From the NCBI GenBank assembly GCA_032119795.1, contig JAUMFO010000008.1, forward strand, positions 434,001 to 498,000: 64,000 nucleotides of DNA, read 5' to 3'. The notes beneath the pieces were generated by a model. That model was not told the origin of the DNA. It did no database searches and saw only the letters and a list, made by a program, of their open reading frames with translations. The position numbers and the translations under genes were made by a program. The stretch is from JAGIBJ01 sp032119795. Its GTDB lineage: Bacteria > Actinomycetota > Thermoleophilia > Solirubrobacterales > Solirubrobacteraceae. Below are positions 35,504-43,786 of this stretch, piece after piece (positions within the stretch are counted from its first letter, which is position 1; the number at the start of each line of letters is the position of its first letter).

Positions 35504-35514
35504 CGCTGGAGTAG

Positions 35515-36444
35515 ATGCGCATCGGCGTTGTCGATATCGGAACCAATTCCACCCGGCTGCTCATCGCGGAGATCGATGACCAGGGTCGAATCAGCGAACT
35601 TGATCGCCGGTCAACTGTCACGCGACTCGGGCGCGGTGTCGATGCTGACGGCAAGCTTGGCGAGGCTGCCATGCATGACACGTGGCAGGTCGTCGACGAC
35701 TACCGCGCCCGCATGCAGGACGTCGGCATCGACAAGGCCGTTGCCTTGATGACGAGCGCCGTGCGCGACGCCACCAACGGCACCGCGTTCGCCGAATCGA
35801 TCCGCGACCGCCACGGGATCGCGCCGATGGTGCTCTCCGGCGAGCAGGAGGCCCGGCTCACCTTCGCCGGCGCCACGACCGGCCTCGACGAGGCTGGCGC
35901 CGTCCTCGTGATCGACGTCGGTGGCGGCTCAACCGAGCTGGTCATCGGCCGCGGATCAAAGGTCCACTTCCACGTCTCCACGCAGCTCGGGGTCGTCCGC
36001 CAGGCGGAGCGCCACCTCGAGCACGACCCCCCGACGCCGACCGAGCTTTCCGCCTTGCAGGCCGAGGCCAAGGCCATCATCGCTGCCTCCCTCCCACGCG
36101 GGCTCGATCTGCCGTCGCTCCGCGGCATCGCCGTGGCCGGCACCGCGACGCAGTCGGCCGCGATCGACCTCGGCCTCGTTCGGTACGACCCGAGCCGAGT
36201 GCACGGGCACGTGCTCTCGCGCGCCACGCTCGTCAGCCAGCTCGACCACCTGCGCACGCTGCCGCTCGCCGAGCGCCAGCGCGTGCGCGGAGTGCACCCC
36301 GATCGCGCCCTCGTGATCGTGCCGGGCCTCTCGATCCTGCTGGCGGCGCTCGACGCGTTCCGCCTCCAGGAGGTCACGGTCTCCGAGCACGACATCCTGC
36401 TTGGCGCCGCCCTCGGGCTCGCCAAGCCCAGCGCTCGCACCTAG
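35515..36444 (+). CDS. ppx: Ppx/GppA exopolyphosphatase/guanosine pentaphosphate phosphatase
   Basis: 309 residues, the length of the short actinobacterial form without the C-terminal HD domain. The actin-fold phosphate loops are visible: VVDIGTNSTRLLI (5-17) and VLVIDVGGGSTELVIG (about 133-148), with catalytic Glu in SGEQEARLTF (about 118). It splits terminal phosphates from polyphosphate or pppGpp in the cytosol. Whether it prefers one cannot be read. It stands alone after its own promoter. Confidence 0.95.
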   Translation: MRIGVVDIGTNSTRLLIAEIDDQGRISELDRRSTVTRLGRGVDADGKLGEAAMHDTWQVVDDYRARMQDVGIDKAVALMTSAVRDATNGTAFAESIRDRHGIAPMVLSGEQEARLTFAGATTGLDEAGAVLVIDVGGGSTELVIGRGSKVHFHVSTQLGVVRQAERHLEHDPPTPTELSALQAEAKAIIAASLPRGLDLPSLRGIAVAGTATQSAAIDLGLVRYDPSRVHGHVLSRATLVSQLDHLRTLPLAERQRVRGVHPDRALVIVPGLSILLAALDAFRLQEVTVSEHDILLGAALGLAKPSART

Positions 36445-36489
36445 CGTCCGCGGACCAGCCGCAGTCGGCCCTCCCTCGACCACTCGAGG

Positions 36490-36531
36490 GCGTCGGGCGT
36501 CGGGCGCCGGGCGCCGGGCGCCGGGCGCCGG
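36490..36531. repeat. 7-bp tandem repeat, six units (GCGYCGG)
   Basis: GCGTCGG occurs twice and GCGCCGG four times without interruption. Such a microsatellite may vary in copy number. It directly precedes the palindrome array. Confidence 0.9.
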
Positions 36532-36556
36532 GAGAGCAAAACCCCTGTTTCGGACC

Positions 36557-36741
36557 GCAACGCTCTGCGGTTGCCAAACCGAGTGGCGACACGCCAATCT
36601 GCAACCGTCAGACGTCGCGAATTGGCGCAACCGCTGACGGTTGCGGACCTGCCGCAACCACCAGAGGTTGCGCCAACCCGCAACCGTGACTGGTTGCGGT
36701 TTGGCACGCCCCCAGCAGGGTTTGCAACCTCCTATGGTTGC
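36557..36741. repeat. Array of GCAACC-N6-GGTTGC palindromes
   Basis: Perfect copies with a 6-nt spacer lie at 36627-36644, 36654-36671, 36680-36697 and 36724-36741. An imperfect one lies at 36557-36574 (GCAAC-N8-GTTGC) and an orphan left arm at 36601-36606. Spacers differ (GCTGAC, ACCAGA, GTGACT, TCCTAT), so selection or mobility acts on the arms. The distances between copies are 9, 8 and 26 bp. A further copy is at 17229. It resembles REP/BIME-like arrays, but no transposase is near. Confidence 0.9.
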
Positions 36742-36814
36742 GACCCGAAACGCCCCTTTTGGCCCCTCGACCCCGCGCGTCGCTGCCGGCCGCCGCCCCC
36801 TACGGCGCCGCGCG

Positions 36815-38446
36815 CTAGCCGAGGTTGGCCTTGCGCGGGTACTTCGTCTCGGGGTCGGTCGCGATGTTTACGAGCGCCGGGACACCGGTGGCCCCCAGCG
36901 CGCGCTCGAGTGCGGGTCGAACGTCGGCAGCATCCTTGACGAGCTCGCCTTGGCCGCCGAGCGCGTTGACGAGTTCGTCGTACCGGGTCTCCGGGCGCAG
37001 GTCGGCGGCGAGCGAGTAGCCGTAGATGAACTCCATCGGGTGCTTCTCGAGCGCCCAGATGCCGTTGTTGCCCATCACGCCGACGACGTGGACGCCGTGA
37101 CGGGCCAGCGTGTCGAACTCGATGGCGCTAAAGCCAAAGGCGCCGTCGCCATAGAGGATCACGACCTCGCGATCAGGGTGCGCGAGCTTGGCGGCCAGCG
37201 CGTAGCCCGGGCCGGCGCCGAGGCAGCCGAACGGGCCCGGGTCGAGCCACGTGCCGGGCTGGTAGCGGTCGACGACCTGGCCGGCGTAGGAGGCGAAGTC
37301 GCCGCCGTCGCAGATCACGATCGCGTCGCGGCCGAGCACGTCGACCAGATCGCCGTAGATGCGCATCGGGTGGATCGGGTGCTGGTCGCTGGTGAGATCC
37401 CCGATCTGGGCGGCGCGGGCCTCGGCCTCGGCGGTGCGCAGCTCGGCAAGGTTGCCGACGTCATGCCCGGGCGCACCGGCGACGCCGGACGTCATCGACG
37501 TCAGCGCGGCTGTGATGTCGCCAACCAAGGCGACGTCGGCCGTGCGTGGCGGCTGGGCGTCGAACGGGGCCCGCTGCAGCGTGATGATCTTCGTCTCCGG
37601 GCCAAACGAGCCACCGAAACCGAGGCGGAAGTCGAGCGGCACGCCGACGACGAGGGCCACGTCGGCCTCCTTGAGCGCGCGCGAGCGAACGCGCGAAAAC
37701 GCCAACTCGTGATCGGCGGGAATGCAGCCGCGCGCCTGGCCGTTGGTAAACACCGGCGTGCGGAGCGCCTCGGCGAAGGCGACCAGGGCGTCCTCGCCAT
37801 GGGCCCAATAGAGGTCGGTGCCGGCCATCACGACCGGGCGCTTGGCGCCGCGCAACAGCGCGATCGCGCGTTCCAGCTCGGCGCCATCGACGGGCGACTC
37901 TGCCGCCAGAGGCCCGGGAGCCGACTCCATCGGCGCCGCCTCCATGAACACGTGATCGAGGGAGAAGTCGACGAACGCCGGCCCGCCAGGCGGTCCCTGT
38001 GCCGCGGCAAACGCGGCGTCGAGCGAGGGCTGGATGTCGTCCGGGCCCGTCACCGTCCGCGCCGAGCGCGTCAGCGGACTCACGAACGGCAGGTGGTCGA
38101 TCTCCTGCAGCGACCCCTGGCCCCACCGCATCTGCGGCGCGCGACCTCCGAGGACGACCATCGGGCTGCGATTGGTGAGCGCTGAACCCATCGCGCTGAG
38201 GCCGTTGGTGACGCCCGGACCGGCCGTGAGGGCAGCGACGCCAGGCGTTCGGGTGACCTTCGCCCAGCCTTCGGCCGCAAAGGCGGCCGTCTGCTCGTGG
38301 CGCACGTCGATCAGCGAGAGGCCCTCGTGCTTGACGCCATCGTAGAGCGAGAACAGGTGCCCGCCAGAGAGCGTGAAGATGGTGCTGACGCCGTGCTGGG
38401 CCAGACGCGAGGCGGCCAAACGACCGCCATGCGGCAAATCAGGCAT
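36815..38446 (-). CDS. Thiamine-diphosphate-dependent enzyme (acetolactate synthase/oxalyl-CoA decarboxylase-like)
   Basis: 543 residues. The PYR domain has the catalytic Glu in DVRHEQTAAFAAEG (Glu 51) that activates ThDP. The central domain (about 185-330) has the GPGVTNGL-type FAD/ADP-like fold. The PP domain has GDG...NN as ILYGDGAFGFSAIEFDTL...VMGNNGIW, which binds the diphosphate and Mg. It decarboxylates or ligates 2-ketoacids; the exact reaction is not given by sequence. ATG 38446 follows GGGAG by 6 nt. It is divergent from a HxlR-type regulator, which may control it. Confidence 0.9.
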   Translation of the reverse strand: MPDLPHGGRLAASRLAQHGVSTIFTLSGGHLFSLYDGVKHEGLSLIDVRHEQTAAFAAEGWAKVTRTPGVAALTAGPGVTNGLSAMGSALTNRSPMVVLGGRAPQMRWGQGSLQEIDHLPFVSPLTRSARTVTGPDDIQPSLDAAFAAAQGPPGGPAFVDFSLDHVFMEAAPMESAPGPLAAESPVDGAELERAIALLRGAKRPVVMAGTDLYWAHGEDALVAFAEALRTPVFTNGQARGCIPADHELAFSRVRSRALKEADVALVVGVPLDFRLGFGGSFGPETKIITLQRAPFDAQPPRTADVALVGDITAALTSMTSGVAGAPGHDVGNLAELRTAEAEARAAQIGDLTSDQHPIHPMRIYGDLVDVLGRDAIVICDGGDFASYAGQVVDRYQPGTWLDPGPFGCLGAGPGYALAAKLAHPDREVVILYGDGAFGFSAIEFDTLARHGVHVVGVMGNNGIWALEKHPMEFIYGYSLAADLRPETRYDELVNALGGQGELVKDAADVRPALERALGATGVPALVNIATDPETKYPRKANLG

Positions 38447-38641
38447 GGAAACTCCCGGGAAGCGGTGATACCGTCCCCCAATGGAGGGACGCATGTCGGA
38501 CGTTTGGCCTGGAAAATCTCATTCAACCGCCAAACGTTGTGTCTCTGTGAGGTTCGCACGTTATGGTGGCGAAGAGTTCGTGCGAGACCTACCAACTGGG
38601 TCTCGCCGTTCATCGCCAACCGCTCTTGGGGAGGAGCCACG

Positions 38642-39322
38642 GTGACTGCACTAGGTAGCAAGAGACATCCGTACAACCAATGGAGTCCAGATGCCCGCGC
38701 GCTAGATCGCGTCGGAGACAAATGGACCCTGTTGATCATTCGAGATCTCGCCGACGGCCCACGCCGTTTCGTCGACCTGCAGCGCACGCTGCCAGGCATC
38801 TCGACGGAACAGCTGCGCTCTCGGCTGAATCGAATGGTCGACGACGAGCTGCTCACGCGCTCGCGGTACCGAGAGGTTCCGCCGCGCGTGGACTACGAGC
38901 TGACTGAGGAGGCCCGAGCGTTGCTGCCGGCCATCGCCGCCATCGCGCGGTGGGGCTACCAGCATGCATGGGGCGACGCCCTGGCCGGTGAACACGTCGA
39001 CATTGGCGCGATCCTTCGTGCCACGGTCGGCGGGATCATCACCGACAAGGTCGGCGAGGTCGACTGCGTGATCCTTGACGACGCCCACGGCGAGATCCGC
39101 TGGCGCGTCGCACTCGCGGACGGGGCGGCCCGCCTCGTGCGCGAACTCGACGCGGAGCCAGCCAGCGCGCTGATCGGCAACGAGGCCGCCTGGCGAGCAG
39201 CGCTCGGCCCAGCCGGGAACCGCGACGCACTGCAGGTCGCAGGCGACCGCGACCTGGCCATCGAAGTGCTCACGCAGGTCTCGACGGCTGGCCCCGTCGC
39301 GGCCCCGGCCACACCAGCCTAA
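38642..39322 (+). CDS. HxlR-family regulator with a C-terminal SCP2-like domain
   Basis: 226 residues. The winged-helix domain (about 10-105) has the HxlR pattern: ALDRVGDKWTLLIIRDLADGPRRFVDLQRTLPGIS, then TEQLRSRLNRMVDDELLTRSRY and PPRVDYELTEEARAL. The remaining 110 residues resemble SCP2/sterol-carrier-like ligand domains and match the C-terminal part of the regulator at 3542-4534. GTG 38642 has GGAGGAG about 6 nt upstream. The gene is divergent from the TPP enzyme and shares its promoter region, which contains the inverted repeat TCGCACG (38554) / CGTGCGA (38579), a possible operator. Confidence 0.88.
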   Translation: MTALGSKRHPYNQWSPDARALDRVGDKWTLLIIRDLADGPRRFVDLQRTLPGISTEQLRSRLNRMVDDELLTRSRYREVPPRVDYELTEEARALLPAIAAIARWGYQHAWGDALAGEHVDIGAILRATVGGIITDKVGEVDCVILDDAHGEIRWRVALADGAARLVRELDAEPASALIGNEAAWRAALGPAGNRDALQVAGDRDLAIEVLTQVSTAGPVAAPATPA

Positions 39323-39399
39323 TTCCGGCTGCGCGGGCCGCCGCCTCGCGGCGCCGGCGCCAACCGCAACTTCCGAGCTGGCGAGGTGCTGGAGGGGAC

Positions 39400-40401
39400 G
39401 TGCACCGTTCCCTCCTCCCCTGGCTCCTCGCCACGCTCGCAAGTCTTGCCCTGACCGGCCTGCTCTTCGGAGCGACCGCGTCGCCCGCGCACGCGGCGGC
39501 GCAGACGAAGGCAAGCAAGATCCGGTTCGCGATCGCCGATCAGCACACGCCGATGTTCACCGATCCTCGGTGGCAGGCGCTCGGGCTCAAGAAGACGCGC
39601 TACAACGTGCCGTGGGACGCCGCGACCGACCCGTTCCAACGCCAGCGCGTCATCGACTACGTGACGGCCGCGAACGCCGCAGGCGTCGAGACGCTCGTCC
39701 ACCTCACCGGCCAGATGGGCCCCGGCGGCGCTCGCGAGGCCCTCCCGACGCTTGCCGAGTACCGCACGGCGATGCGTGCGCTGGTGGCACTGCTACGCCC
39801 GATGGGCGTGACGACCTGGGGCGCCTGGAACGAGGCCAACCACAGCACCCAGCCGACGATCAAGCGTCCAGACCGCGCCGCTCAGTTCTTCCTTGAGCTT
39901 CGCCGCGCGTGCTCAGGGTGCACCATCGTCGCGGTCGACCTGCTCACGCAAGGCGGACCGACGTCTACCGGCGGCGCGACGTACCGCGGCTACCTGAAGC
40001 GCTTCATGACCGCCCTAGGCAGCAAACGCTCGCTCGTGAAGATCATCGGAGTCCACAACTACGGAGAACTCACCGAGAGCAAAGGCCCCTACCGCTCCCG
40101 CGACCTCATGCAGTTCGCTCGACGCTACGCGAAGTCGACCCGATTCTGGATGACCGAGACAGGCGGTGTCGCCGCCACCCGTACCCGCCCATGCAGCGAG
40201 GCGCGCCAGGTGACGGGCACCCAGCGGATGTTCTCCCATGCACGCGCGCTCGAGCCCTTCGGCCTGGACCGCGTCTACCAGTACAACTGGACGGCCCATA
40301 CGTGCACCAACCTCTTTGATTCTGGCCTGATCCGCCAGGACGGCACCTCGCGACCGGCCCTCGAAGTCGTCATCCGTGGGGCCGCGACGATGCGCCGCTG
40401 A
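39400..40401 (+). CDS. Secreted glycoside-hydrolase-like protein (paralogue)
   Basis: 333 residues. Signal peptide to about residue 33 (AHA). Acid/base Glu 145 in WGAWNEANH and nucleophile Glu 253 in FWMTETGGV are spaced as in the GH-A fold. It shares with the protein at 34390-35349 the motifs LKKTRY.VPWDA, NEANH, HNYGEL and TETGGV, and C-terminal YNW; the two are paralogues of about 40-50% by eye. The GTG start has GGAGGGG 4 nt upstream. It probably acts on a cell-surface or soil polysaccharide. Confidence 0.85.
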   Translation: MHRSLLPWLLATLASLALTGLLFGATASPAHAAAQTKASKIRFAIADQHTPMFTDPRWQALGLKKTRYNVPWDAATDPFQRQRVIDYVTAANAAGVETLVHLTGQMGPGGAREALPTLAEYRTAMRALVALLRPMGVTTWGAWNEANHSTQPTIKRPDRAAQFFLELRRACSGCTIVAVDLLTQGGPTSTGGATYRGYLKRFMTALGSKRSLVKIIGVHNYGELTESKGPYRSRDLMQFARRYAKSTRFWMTETGGVAATRTRPCSEARQVTGTQRMFSHARALEPFGLDRVYQYNWTAHTCTNLFDSGLIRQDGTSRPALEVVIRGAATMRR

Positions 40402-40530
40402 TCAGCGACCAGGTTTCTGGTCCGCGCGCGCAACTTCTGGCTCTAGGCTGGGTTTTGGGAAGAGGTAGCCACGCGGCTCGAGCCAAACCAGGCTGACCAA
40501 CCGCCGCGCGCCGACTGCCCTCACGCTTCA

Positions 40531-42096
40531 ATGAGCACCCCAGACTCCACACTCTCCAGCGCCCCCGCCGCCGGCACCGCCCGCGGCGGCCGCGCCTCCA
40601 CCACGCTGCTGAAGTTGCAGGCCGACGAGCGCCTCGTCGCGCACGTCCGGCGCGGCAACGAGGCCGCGTTCGAGGTGTTGGTCGCCCGCTACCAAGTGCG
40701 ACTGCTGGCGTTCTGCCGCCACATGCTCGGTGCCTCTGCGCGGCGCGACGCCGAAGACGTCCTGCAAGAGGTCTTCGCTTCCGCGTACCGGGCGATGCTC
40801 GGCGACACGCGCCCGATCAACGTGCGCCCCTGGCTCTACCGCATCGCGCGCAACCGCTGCCTGAATCACCTGCGGCGCGACCCGATGCCGAGCATCGAGG
40901 GCATGGAGCTCACGGTCGTCGACGAGCGCATCGGAACGGCTGAGACCGTCCACCAGCGCGCCGAGGTCCGCCAGCTCCTCTCCGATATCCAGGCGCTTCC
41001 CGAGACGCAGCGCACCGCGATCCTGCTGCGCGAGATCGACGACCTCTCCTACGAGCAGATCGCCCTGGCCATGGACAACACCGTCGCTGCGGTGAAGTCG
41101 CTGCTCGTTCGAGCGCGCGTCGGCCTCGCCGAGGCCGCAGAGTCGCGACGGCTCTCCTGCGATGAGGTCCGCTTCGAACTCGGCCAGCACGCCGAGGGTC
41201 TCGTCGACAAGCTCACGCCGCCGACGCGCCGCCACCTCAAGGAATGCAAGAGCTGCTCGGCGTTCCAGCAGGATCTCAAAGACACCAACAAGGCCCTGGC
41301 CATGCTCGCGCCGGCGTTTGGCCTGATCATCCTGGTGAAGTCGATTCTCGCGACCGGGCACGCGTCAGGCGCGGCCGGTGGCGCTGCTGCTGGCGGAGCT
41401 GCCGCGGCCGGCGGCGGCGGGATCATCTCGATCGGCGGCGTCCTTTCCGCGAAGACGATGACCGGGCTTGCCGCCGCCGTTGCGGTGACCGGCGCGGCCG
41501 TGGAGGTCAAGCACGTCACCACGCCGTCGCGCCCCGCGATCACCGAGCAGCAGCAAGCGCGCGTGGTGCGCGAGCAGCCCGCCACACCGTCGCCCCAGAC
41601 GCCTCCCGTCGGAGGGGTCGCACCCGCGTTGGCCGCGACGACCCCCGGTGACGCCAAAGCCGCGAAGAACGCCGCTGACGACAAGCCGGCCGAGACCACC
41701 CCCGGCACTACCCCTTCCGAGCCGGAGAGTCCGCAGGAGCCGGTGATGATCACGACGCCCGCCGGTGCCGAGTTCCCGGACGCCTCCGCGACGACCACGA
41801 CCCCTTCGACGACCACGCCGACCGCTCCGACGATCGAGGACCGCACCGACGTCGAGCCGCTCCCCGAGATCGAGGACCGCAGCGACGAGATCCAAGTGCG
41901 CCGCCCCGTCCACCTGCCGATCCCGGTGCCGCCGTCGATGCGCCCGCAGGTGCCGACCACGCCCGCAGCACCGCCGGCGCAGGCCGTCGCGCCCACGCCG
42001 CCTGCACCCGCGCAGCCTGAGCCCGCACCCGCGCCTGTGCCCGACCCGGCAAGCACGCCGGCCCCGGACGTCCCGGCGCCGACGACCGGCGCCTAG
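40531..42096 (+). CDS. ECF sigma factor fused to an anti-sigma-like zinc domain and a membrane/Pro-rich tail
   Basis: 521 residues. Region 2 (about 35-105, with DAEDVLQEVFASAYRAM and RPWLYRIARNRCLNHLRR) binds the -10 element; region 4 (about 150-205, ETQRTAILLREIDDLSYEQIA) binds the -35. A Cys/His cluster follows: C210, H220, then H235-x3-C239-x2-C242, the pattern of zinc anti-sigma domains. Next is a hydrophobic helix near 258-275, a Gly/Ala-rich segment and a second hydrophobic run (about 297-325), then some 190 residues rich in Pro/Thr. It is a self-inhibited, probably membrane-attached sigma factor. No separate anti-sigma gene is next to it. The ATG start has no clear ribosome site. Confidence 0.88.
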   Translation: MSTPDSTLSSAPAAGTARGGRASTTLLKLQADERLVAHVRRGNEAAFEVLVARYQVRLLAFCRHMLGASARRDAEDVLQEVFASAYRAMLGDTRPINVRPWLYRIARNRCLNHLRRDPMPSIEGMELTVVDERIGTAETVHQRAEVRQLLSDIQALPETQRTAILLREIDDLSYEQIALAMDNTVAAVKSLLVRARVGLAEAAESRRLSCDEVRFELGQHAEGLVDKLTPPTRRHLKECKSCSAFQQDLKDTNKALAMLAPAFGLIILVKSILATGHASGAAGGAAAGGAAAAGGGGIISIGGVLSAKTMTGLAAAVAVTGAAVEVKHVTTPSRPAITEQQQARVVREQPATPSPQTPPVGGVAPALAATTPGDAKAAKNAADDKPAETTPGTTPSEPESPQEPVMITTPAGAEFPDASATTTTPSTTTPTAPTIEDRTDVEPLPEIEDRSDEIQVRRPVHLPIPVPPSMRPQVPTTPAAPPAQAVAPTPPAPAQPEPAPAPVPDPASTPAPDVPAPTTGA

Positions 42097-42103
42097 CGAC
42101 CCC

Positions 42104-42141
42104 GAGCCCGTTGAGGGCTCGTGGGCAACGCAGTAGTTGCC
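42104..42141. terminator. Two adjacent hairpins at a convergent gene end
   Basis: GAGCCC (42104-42109) pairs with GGGCTC (42115-42120), and GGCAAC (42124-42129) pairs with GTTGCC (42136-42141) across 6 nt. The second has arms like those of the GCAACC palindromes shifted by one base. Confidence 0.6.
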
Positions 42142-42150
42142 GCGCCGCGC

Positions 42151-42852
42151 CTAGTCGACGAAGACGAGCGACTTCATCGGGCGGCGCAGGTCTCCTTGGC
42201 GGCCGACCGCTCGAGGGCTCTTGATCGCCCGCGGGTCGCCTGAGACACGTTCCTCTTGCCCGTCCATGAGGAGTGCTGCACGCTCGCCGTCGACGTCGGG
42301 GACCACAATCGCTGCACGGCCGTACCAGGTGGTTCCATCGCGCTTGGCGACGTACGACAGCTGGTAGCCGGGGTTCGGACCGATGTTCACGAGGCCTTCT
42401 TCGGTGAAGCGCACCGTTCCAGGATCAAACCGAGCAGCGATCGTGCGCTCAGCCTCCGCGCTGGCGAGCGGGAGGGCGCCGGTCGGAGAGCCTTCGTAGG
42501 CAGGCAGCGTCTGCGGGGTAACGAGCAGGCGCGAGCTTCCGCTGGCGTCGGAGCTGCTGCGGTCGACCAGCTCGACCCCAGCGGGGCTTGCGGACTTCAC
42601 ACGGAGCTCTCCGCGGGCGTAGTCGAGCTGGAACCCAGGGTTGCCGGAGACGCTGACCTGCGCGCCGCCGCCTTTGGGCTTGCCGGGGCGCAGCACCGTC
42701 AGCGAGAGCGCCGCCAGGAGGGCACCGATCGTGAGGACGACCAGGCCGACCACCGCCCAGCGCGAACCGCCGCGCGCGAGCTCAAGGAGGGTCGGGTCAG
42801 CGGCTGGCGCGGCCGACGGTGACGCGCCAGCGGGAGGAGCGGCGGCCGTCAC
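42151..42852 (-). CDS. Single-pass membrane protein of unknown function
   Basis: 233 residues from GTG. An Ala/Pro-rich N-terminus of about 30 residues precedes one membrane segment (about 33-55, WAVVGLVVLTIGALLAALSLTVL). The outer domain (about 60-233) is beta-rich with two related parts: NPGFQLDYARGELRVK and NPGYQLSYVAKRDGTTWYGRA share a N-P-G-(F/Y)-Q-L-x-Y motif. No family is recognised. Its start overlaps the upstream AsnC-type gene by 4 nt (GTGA); it is the last gene of a four-gene coupled operon. Confidence 0.8.
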   Translation of the reverse strand: MTAAAPPAGASPSAAPAADPTLLELARGGSRWAVVGLVVLTIGALLAALSLTVLRPGKPKGGGAQVSVSGNPGFQLDYARGELRVKSASPAGVELVDRSSSDASGSSRLLVTPQTLPAYEGSPTGALPLASAEAERTIAARFDPGTVRFTEEGLVNIGPNPGYQLSYVAKRDGTTWYGRAAIVVPDVDGERAALLMDGQEERVSGDPRAIKSPRAVGRQGDLRRPMKSLVFVD

Positions 42853-43109
42853 GCGGCGCCGCCGGTCCCTTCGTGCGTGTCGAGGGCGACGAGCGTTTGG
42901 GTGCGGGCGACGCCCTCGAGCACCTGGATGTGCTCGCTGATCACGGTACGGAGCTTGTTATGCGCGTCGACGTCGACCGTCGCGACGAAATCCCATTCGC
43001 CCGTGACGGCATAGACCGTCCGGACACCTGGGATCTGCGCGAGATCGCCCCCGAGTGTCTGCATGGCCGTACGGTCGGCCTCGATCAGGACGACGGCAGA
43101 TGCGTTCAC
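42849..43109 (-). CDS. Stand-alone AsnC/Lrp ligand-binding (RAM) domain protein
   Basis: 86 residues. The whole protein is the AsnC effector domain: VVLIEADRTAMQTLGGDLAQIPGVRTVYAVTGEWDFVATVDVDAHNKLRTVISEHIQVLEGVARTQTL, ending without the usual DNA-binding helix. Such stand-alone domains bind amino acids and assemble with other Lrp proteins or act as sensors. GTG 43109 has GAGGAG about 7 nt upstream. It overlaps both neighbours by 4 nt. Confidence 0.9.
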   Translation of the reverse strand: MNASAVVLIEADRTAMQTLGGDLAQIPGVRTVYAVTGEWDFVATVDVDAHNKLRTVISEHIQVLEGVARTQTLVALDTHEGTGGAA

Positions 43110-43786
43110 AGCGTGGTCTCCTCGCCGGGCGCGAGCACAATCGCTCGCTTGCCGGCAGCTTCGACGTCGGCCGCGAACGCCGCGGAGTCGGTCTCGATGG
43201 GTGGGAAGGTGTCGAAGTGGCAGGGGATCACCACGGGGGCCCCGACGAGTTCCACCGCACGGACGGCGTCGAAGCGATCCATCGTGTAATGCCCACCAAT
43301 TGGCACGACAGCGGCGTCCAGCTCGTCGCGCTGGCCGGGAAGTGCGAGGTCGCTGAAGAGCGCCGTGTCGCCAAGGAAGTAGATCGTCTTGCCGCCGTAA
43401 TGCACGACGAGACCGGCCGGCGTGTGCGGCGTGCCGCTCGGAGTGAGCGCGGTGTGCCAGGCGGGGGTGAGTCGAACCCAACCCCAGTCGAAGGTGATCG
43501 TGCCGCCGAGGTTGGGGTCGCGCACGTCGTGCCCATCCGGAAGGTCCTCGGCGATCTCGGCCGCCAGCTCGACGATTGCCACGACGGTGGCGCCGGTTCG
43601 CTTGGCGATACCGACGGTGTTGCCAAGGTGATCGCCGTGGCCGTGCGTGAGGAGGATGACGTCGGGATCGACGTCATCGGGTCCGATCGGCGCCTTGGGG
43701 TTACCGGTCAGGAACGGATCGATCAGCACCGTCGCGCCGCCGCCCGTCAGCAGGAAGGCCGCGTGGCCGAGATACCGGATGCTCAC
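43106..43786 (-). CDS. Metallo-beta-lactamase-fold hydrolase (UPF0173-like)
   Basis: 226 residues. The metal ligands are visible in THGHGDHLGN (HxHxDH near residue 48), the later His in PAWHTAL, an Asp in FLGDTALFSDL and His in GGHYTMDRFDAV, the pattern of the UPF0173 (YtkL-like) family. The hydrolysed substrate is unknown. The GTG start overlaps the upstream gene's stop by 4 nt and its own stop overlaps the AsnC-type gene, so translation is coupled. Confidence 0.92.
   Translation of the reverse strand: MSIRYLGHAAFLLTGGGATVLIDPFLTGNPKAPIGPDDVDPDVILLTHGHGDHLGNTVGIAKRTGATVVAIVELAAEIAEDLPDGHDVRDPNLGGTITFDWGWVRLTPAWHTALTPSGTPHTPAGLVVHYGGKTIYFLGDTALFSDLALPGQRDELDAAVVPIGGHYTMDRFDAVRAVELVGAPVVIPCHFDTFPPIETDSAAFAADVEAAGKRAIVLAPGEETTL

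Larger units (their letters stand above)
36445..36814. other. Convergent intergenic region packed with small repeats
   Basis: About 370 bp between ppx and the TPP enzyme gene. It holds a 7-bp tandem repeat (36490-36531) and then five stem-loops with GCAAC/GTTGC arms (36557-36741). The codon use of frames crossing it does not look coding, as they read through the palindromes. No RNA gene was recognised. Its structure suggests a repeat insertion or a 3'-end processing island. Confidence 0.7.

Noticed and set aside
36557..36741. CRISPR array
   Set aside because: The repeats are 18-bp palindromes with 6-nt variable centres and uneven gaps of 8-26 bp, not 25-37-bp direct repeats with spacers of similar length; no cas gene is near.
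42104..42141. Another copy of the GCAACC-N6-GGTTGC element
   Set aside because: The second hairpin reads GGCAAC-N6-GTTGCC, one base out of register with the 18-bp consensus, so it was listed as a terminator-like hairpin only.
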